The notes beneath the pieces are model-generated. The model ran no database searches and was not told the DNA's origin. It was given only the letters and a program-made list of their open reading frames with translations. From Aralia elata (Eukaryota; Streptophyta; Magnoliopsida; Apiales; Araliaceae), in contig CM068388.1 of NCBI GenBank assembly GCA_034770075.1, positions 20,083,206 to 20,147,205 on the forward strand: 64,000 nucleotides of DNA. Reading direction: 5' to 3'. The position numbers and the translations under genes are program-made. Of this stretch, positions 59,452 through 64,000 are shown piece after piece; the stretch's first letter is position 1, and every line of letters starts with the position of its first letter.

Positions 59452-59505
59452 GAGATAACTTTAAAAGTGAGTGACAACTTGAAGGATTAAAAGTGCCATT
59501 CAGCC

Positions 59506-59660
59506 ATTGAATAAATATTTCTGTCAAAAATAGGACACTTTCAAAATAAAATTTCTACTTTAAATAGATTTTTTTTAAAAGAATACTCCTATCAAAAATA
59601 GGACTCTCCCTTTTATAATAATAATTCTTTTCTGAATTGAATTCGATGAGTATCCCAACA
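59506..59660. repeat. right part of the duplicated host segment
   Basis: AATAAATATTTCTGTCAAAA ... GATGAGTATCC is a diverged copy of 41541-41690. It continues the paralogy begun at 44428-44546. Confidence 0.7.
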
Positions 59661-59679
59661 CCCTCCGTGTGATCGTACT

Positions 59680-59890
59680 AAGGCTAGGTGGAGGTCATGG
59701 ATATAATAACTCTAATAATTGATATCGCGAGTTTCAAAATAGGGAGCAGTGCCAATTTTGTGGTTAATTATAATCACTTGACTCCAGATTGTTGATTCCA
59801 AAATGAAATTTTGCAACCACCAGTGGTGAACTATGCATCCACTCAAGATGTATCATTGGTAAACTCATTTTTCATACATTTTTAATCCCA
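59680..59890 (+). pseudogene. copia-type gag fragment with a broken zinc knuckle
   Basis: Frames read YREFQNREQCQFCG, then, shifted, YNHLTPDC followed by a stop and FQNEILQPPVVNYASTQD. Together they outline a CCHC knuckle and the linker that follows it in plant copia gag proteins. A frameshift and stops disable it, and neighbouring domains are missing. Confidence 0.5.
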
Positions 59891-60042
59891 ATATTTTGTT
59901 GCTTTAAATTATTAATTAAGTAAATTGATGTGTTTTACTTTATTGTAAGGTTCAAGAAATTATTATTATCACATAAAATGTCGATGAATTTGTGGCCAAA
60001 TTGAAGTGAGAAAAGAAATCCATATTGAAGAGGAAAGGAAAG

Positions 60043-61208
60043 TGATAAACTCCACGGCACGCTTGCGTGAGGTGGTCGTCGCCCGGATCGTTTCTAGCAA
60101 GCTATTTGATGGAACTCTTTCGAATCCTTAATCCCTCGCCTGAATATAGACGATAAACCTTGGAATAGTCGATCAAGCAATTTGAATATGTGATGGATGG
60201 GACACCAACAACACTTTGACCCTCGTTTAATTCAAACGATAATCTCCGTATGATTGTATGCTGCGATAAAATAACGCCACACACAACTATGGTTTGTTAT
60301 ATGATAAGTTAATTATGAATCTCAAAAGAAAACTAAGAAAGAACTTAGAAATTCTTCAAAGAACCAAAAGTAGAGAATAATCTCACAAGAATTGTATTGA
60401 ATAAAATTTGATGTCTAACAATGTTTACATAACCCATGTATTCTATTTATACTAATAACATGACACCCTAATCCTATAAGGAAATAAAAATTTGAAAGGA
60501 AATAGAAATCCTATCTAATAAACATCCTAGTTACAATAGAATAGGAAAAAATCCCCAAAAGATTGCATTAAAACTGATCAAAAACCTTCCTCGGATTCCG
60601 TGACAAAGGCCTAGCGCTTCTGGTGCTGAGATTTGTACTACTGGAGCGTTGTAGGCGCTAGCCTACAGTGTCTTCACACTTTGCAAGCGCTCTAGGCGCT
60701 GGAATAACAAAGGGACGAGCGCTGTTGGCGCTAGTGTATTTCCTACCTTGACGTCCTTTGGAAAAAATGGCCATAACTTTTGATTCGGGAAGAGTTACGG
60801 GACCTGCCACCTATCAAATCGAAGATCTCGACGAGATCTACAACTTTCATTCTTTGAGTTTTGCGAGATTCTAGCTGGATCAAGGTCGAAATTGAGCCCG
60901 AAGTGACTGCTGTGAAAATGACATCTCCAAACTCCTCAATCTCCATTCCAATCATCCTTGAACCAACTTCCATTGATCCATACATTGCATAACGCCTTGG
61001 CTTGCGTTGATTCGGCCTTACTAAATAGATGGTATCTAGTAATCCCAAATCACATGATTGATCCTCTCCTTGCCGTTCATATGAATTTAGCTCTAATGTA
61101 CGCATCCTTGAATGGATTCTAACCCAATTACTTGAATTCGTTTGTTGAACCCACGAAGCTTGAGCAGAGCCGATGACGCTTGATGCGAGCCTGGTCAGGA
61201 TCGTATCA
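60043..61208 (-). repeat. 3' LTR of a gypsy-derived element (minus strand)
   Basis: On the minus strand it starts TGATACGATCC just after the purine-rich AAGAGGAGGGGAA and ends GGAGTTTATCA, giving matching short ends TGATA and TATCA. It contains a TATA box (60443-60451) and GC-rich words such as GGCGCTAG near 60610-60740. The other LTR is outside the window, so the boundaries are inferred. Confidence 0.7.
60443..60451 (-). promoter_or_regulatory. TATA box in the minus-strand LTR
   Basis: The minus strand reads AGTATAAATAGAATAC, a good plant TATA box, about 30 bases before GTTATGTAAACATTG. It is expected to be the LTR promoter. Confidence 0.6.
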
Positions 61209-61290
61209 TTCCCCTCCTCTTAAAAAGGATTTGTCCTCAAATCTAACATCCTCTCCTCTTGAAAAGGATTTACCCACAAATCTGATCCTA
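61209..61290 (-). other. polypurine tract with a duplicated DLRTNPF-coding segment
   Basis: The minus strand carries two copies of an about 40 bp segment, each encoding DLRTNPF. The second is followed by a stop and then the purine tract AAGAGGAGGGGAA before the LTR. DLRTNPFxEEG is recalled as a common end of gypsy polyproteins. Confidence 0.6.
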
Positions 61291-61993
61291 CATAAAAACA
61301 AATTAAGTTAGCAGCATCAAACAAATCATAATCCCAAAACTCATCTTGCAAACGAAATATATAATCAATATCAACAATGCAAGTAAAGTAATGAAAATAA
61401 TCATCAAAAACTCCAACTCCTGCAAAGAACATAGCAACATCTGGCAACTCTGACGTATCGACATGAACAACTTGTAAACATCTCTTTCCAAGCAGTGATC
61501 GAATCAGCATAACACCCTGCAAGCTCCTCGTAACACAACTTGAAAACTTAATCTTTCTATCTCTTTTACTCAAGAACTTGTCCACATCAACACAATGCTC
61601 TTCCACACGTAAACCAATTTCTTCCACAATAACAACTACACCAAAACAAACTAAATAAGCAACTATAGCTAAAATGCAAACAAAATTATTACCTAAGAAA
61701 TCAAATGCATATATAGTAAAATAAAAACAGATAAAACTATGAAAAGTCCTATATCCTCCTGGATCAAATATCAGCAAGTAAAACTCTTCACGAAGCATAT
61801 TCTCCCAATGACGAATTCCTGGATCGAAAATCAACTTAATGATCTCGTCCATTCGCAAATATACCCACTTCAATGCACCCGGATCAAATGTCAAAATTTG
61901 AAACTTGTCACGTTGCATTTGCAAACACCTTTGAATTCCTGGATTAAATACAAAACAAAACAAATCAACAAGTTCCTTTTGTCTAATCACCAA
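61220..61993 (-). CDS. ORF of 257 codons with a 20-residue repeat, end of a gypsy-derived polyprotein
   Basis: The frame overlaps the end of the next ORF by 7 bases and begins without a convincing ATG (TTG at 61991-61993). A ribosomal shift or an indel could join the two. The first 75 residues contain a 20-residue unit starting F-N/D-P-G four times (FNPGIQRC, FDPGALKW, FDPGIRHW, FDPGGYRT), coded at 60 bp spacing. A hydrophobic segment (about 80-120) and an unrecognised region follow. The end reads LRTNPF as in many gypsy polyproteins. No integrase or RNase H motif is seen where they would be expected. Function unknown. Confidence 0.5.
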   Translation of the reverse strand: MVIRQKELVDLFCFVFNPGIQRCLQMQRDKFQILTFDPGALKWVYLRMDEIIKLIFDPGIRHWENMLREEFYLLIFDPGGYRTFHSFICFYFTIYAFDFLGNNFVCILAIVAYLVCFGVVVIVEEIGLRVEEHCVDVDKFLSKRDRKIKFSSCVTRSLQGVMLIRSLLGKRCLQVVHVDTSELPDVAMFFAGVGVFDDYFHYFTCIVDIDYIFRLQDEFWDYDLFDAANLICFYVGSDLWVNPFQEERMLDLRTNPF

Positions 61994-64000
61994 GAAATCA
62001 ATAACTTAAAATCACATGCAAAGTCTACTAGAATAAAATCCAAATAACTTCCCTTTAGACCTTCCACGCATTGTTCGAATTGATTTGCAAATCGAATGAA
62101 ACCTTTCTCCTCGACGAGTATGAACCCATCTCGAATCTGCAAAACAAATTCAACCTTTCTCTTGCCATTGACATTAATAAATTCAAAATCACGTAATTTC
62201 ATCAATGGAATTGAACGATCAAAACCAACACCACAAGATAAAAACTCACTAGCATATTTATGATACTCACAATCAAACTCAACATATGCCAAAGAATTTT
62301 CCCAAGTGTCAACAAAAGTCAAAATATCACCAAAACAAATATTATCATATTTTCCCATGAAAGAATGCAAAATATGATTTAACATGAAAATATTTAATGC
62401 ATTAGTTAATCCCAACGATTTAACTAAACATGTATGTAAACCATATCTCAATCCAATCTGATGATAATCACTTTTCAATTCAATACCCAATGAAAGTAAT
62501 TCTTTCCCATTCAAGACAACATCCTCAAAATCATGCAATGATAACAACTCTAACGGAAAGACATTACCAAATGATAGCAAATCATGCAATGAAGATTTCT
62601 CTATTGAAAATTCATGATCACTAACATTACCCATTAACGACATGCCATGTAAAGATTGATTAGCATCAAAATCTAATTCAACACGTGAATGAAAAACCCT
62701 AGAATGAGTTTCATGCAAATACAAACGTTGAAAACGAGAATTCTCACAATAATCACTAGAATAAATTCTACGAAGATATGCACTTTGACAATGAGAATTT
62801 ACCAAATGATAGTAAGAATATTGACAATGAGAATATAACACATGCTCATAAACTAACTCAACAAATATCAAATATCCTCCATAGTTTATGATAAAGACGA
62901 TTCTACCATCAAAATAGCTAACAACAAATTTATCCATGGAAGCATGTAAAACATGTTTTATTAAACTCATGAACATACTAGATGCATTAGTTAATCTAAC
63001 AGAAATAACTATCCACCTATACAATTCACATGTTAACACAATTTTCCATTTATCACAATATTTCATGCTAATTTGATTAGGCATAAACATCTCATGGTCA
63101 TCATCCAATGTAGATAAAACACAAGCACTATGCAATTTATCAAGCATATTATCTAAGTAAAGAAAACGATACTTGTTTACCAATTCGAAATCGACGCACA
63201 AGCTCAACGTCTTATCTTCCTTAGGTACTATGATCTCATGAATAGCACATGGACTAATGACTTCATCCACGATACCCGCTTTGATGAAGTTGAACTCCAT
63301 CAACTTTCCAACCCGCCTTGGTAACTCCGTCGTCTCCTCGGGAATACTACAAGCTGGCTGATATGGAATGATAACTCGGGGTATATCCTCAATCACCTGT
63401 ATAAAAGAAACAACAGAACTAGTCAAAGAAGAGTTAATCTGGTTAGTATTCAAAAGCGCCGTCTTGTACGAATGTACAGTCATTGGCTTTTCAAAATACA
63501 ACTCACTTTCCAACTCACTCTCCTCTCTTTTTTCACTCTTACTCTCCACTGTTTCTTTCTCTCGTTTATTTTCACTCTCTTTCTTTTTATTCTCTCGTTT
63601 CTTTTCATTCTCTTTTTCACACTTTTCTTTTACACACTCAATCTTTTTTTCAATTTCTTTTTCGCTTTCTTTTTGTCGTTCAATTTCACTGGTATTTTCT
63701 TCCTCAAGATCATGGACTTCATCTCGAACATCAGAATCTAACAACTCTCCTTGAACAACATATTCTTTTCCATCTTCTTCCTCTTGCGGCTGATCTCGCT
63801 CTTTTTGTGCCTTAAGAGTAACTCGTTGCTGTTTCAAATTATCATCCTTTAACTCATTATACGTTCTCATGATGTCCTCAAATGATGCCGGTTCAATACA
63901 CACCCTAGGAGTTTCTCTTCGCTGTCTCCACTGCAAATCTTCATTCCTACGAACCTTCTTTCCATTATCACAAGTTGAACGCCTTGAAGGTTGCTCTACA
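61987..64000 (-). CDS. long ORF with two degenerate reverse-transcriptase segments, open at window edge
   Basis: The frame is open from the window edge to 61987, at least 670 codons, with no stop; the true start lies outside. Order: a charged N-terminal part, a Lys/Glu-rich coiled-coil region (about 63750-63480), then SYKTALL and PEETTELPRRVGKLMEF as in gypsy polyproteins before RT. The first RT-like segment is at about 63290-62880, with SPCAIHEIIVPKEDKTLSLC and HVLHASMDKFVVSYFDGRIV, where FDG replaces the catalytic DD. A second, shorter RT-like segment (about 62520-62270) has LGIELKSDYHQIG and NICFGDILTFVD, again without the DD pair. The protein cannot be an active polymerase. The frame is nevertheless intact, which is unusual for debris. 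It could be structural, domesticated or a young copy of a parasitic lineage. Confidence 0.65.
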   Translation of the reverse strand, partial: VEQPSRRSTCDNGKKVRRNEDLQWRQRRETPRVCIEPASFEDIMRTYNELKDDNLKQQRVTLKAQKERDQPQEEEDGKEYVVQGELLDSDVRDEVHDLEEENTSEIERQKESEKEIEKKIECVKEKCEKENEKKRENKKKESENKREKETVESKSEKREESELESELYFEKPMTVHSYKTALLNTNQINSSLTSSVVSFIQVIEDIPRVIIPYQPACSIPEETTELPRRVGKLMEFNFIKAGIVDEVISPCAIHEIIVPKEDKTLSLCVDFELVNKYRFLYLDNMLDKLHSACVLSTLDDDHEMFMPNQISMKYCDKWKIVLTCELYRWIVISVRLTNASSMFMSLIKHVLHASMDKFVVSYFDGRIVFIINYGGYLIFVELVYEHVLYSHCQYSYYHLVNSHCQSAYLRRIYSSDYCENSRFQRLYLHETHSRVFHSRVELDFDANQSLHGMSLMGNVSDHEFSIEKSSLHDLLSFGNVFPLELLSLHDFEDVVLNGKELLSLGIELKSDYHQIGLRYGLHTCLVKSLGLTNALNIFMLNHILHSFMGKYDNICFGDILTFVDTWENSLAYVEFDCEYHKYASEFLSCGVGFDRSIPLMKLRDFEFINVNGKRKVEFVLQIRDGFILVEEKGFIRFANQFEQCVEGLKGSYLDFILVDFACDFKLLISW

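Larger units (their letters stand above)
44557..59505. mobile_element. second MULE-like inverted-repeat element, split by a gypsy element
   Basis: The left end GGCTCAATAACATTTTTAAC, then CCTCCAAGTTGTCAC, pairs with the right end, which reversed reads GGCTGAATGGCACTTTTAAT, then CCTTCAAGTTGTCAC. A 10 bp flank is duplicated with one mismatch (ATAGAATAAA 44547-44556; ATTGAATAAA 59506-59515). Long inverted arms cover 44560-44760 and 45755-45912. The core is about 1 kb of extremely AT-rich DNA. Without the gypsy insertion it is about 1.4 kb. Confidence 0.75.

Noticed and set aside
60743..61105. 120-codon minus-strand frame in the LTR
   Set aside because: It lies wholly inside the LTR after the polyprotein end, with no recognised domain. 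It is treated as chance.
63368..63815. Plus-strand Ser/Phe/Leu-rich frames
   Set aside because: They are antisense shadows of the Glu/Lys-rich coiled coil of the minus-strand ORF.

Overview
This window looks like nuclear DNA of a flowering plant, probably a dicot. The evidence is plant LTR retrotransposon lineages, Stowaway- and Mutator-like MITEs, a plant mobile domain pseudogene, and spliced exons of plant DHHC S-acyltransferase and glutaminyl-peptide cyclotransferase genes. I cannot name the species. I see no intact ordinary host gene. Most of the 64 kb is nested transposable elements inserted into and around decayed genes.

Layout. (1) 1-1780, minus: 5' part of a decayed L1-type LINE (ORF1 pseudogene, then the start of the endonuclease). 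(2) 2135-24352, minus: a nine-exon DHHC palmitoyltransferase pseudogene (PAT17-like by layout) stretched over 22 kb by insertions. Its intron 8 carries two correctly spliced exons of a different gene (glutaminyl-peptide cyclotransferase). Its intron 7 carries a complete 12 kb LTR element (4544-16529, minus, TSD AAGTT). This element has 2.9 kb LTRs, no gag-pol, one large ORF, and an extreme concentration of the word CTCTACGA/TCGTAGAG. (3) 24530-37031: GGCG-rich inverted arms enclosing an 11.6 kb Tat/Ogre-like LTR element (24736-36348, plus, TSD AGTAG). Its pol remnants are scrambled, and its 3' untranslated region contains two unrelated satellites (about 100 bp x 9 and 70 bp x 15). (4) 37830-42150, minus: a plant mobile domain pseudogene and coding remnants of a probable Mutator-like element, interrupted by an 855 bp MULE MITE with a perfect 9 bp TSD. 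(5) 42199-44150: an inverted-repeat element with a nested MITE and a possible captured gene 5' end. (6) 44557-59505: a second MULE-like inverted-repeat element split by a young 13.5 kb Ty3/gypsy Tekay/Del-like element (45913-59451, plus). (7) 60043-64000, minus: the 3' LTR and coding part of another gypsy-derived element. It carries a long open frame with two catalytically dead reverse-transcriptase segments and a second ORF with a 20-residue repeat.

The parts do not form a pathway. They record successive insertions: host gene, then MITEs and Mutator-like elements, then LTR elements. The most unusual items are the CTCTACGA-rich LTR element with its single large ORF, the open RT-derived frame at the right end, the paired satellites in the Ogre-like element, and the foreign exons inside the DHHC intron. 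Several differences between the LTR copies of the Ogre-like element are single-base homopolymer indels. Some apparent frameshifts in the window may therefore be assembly errors.
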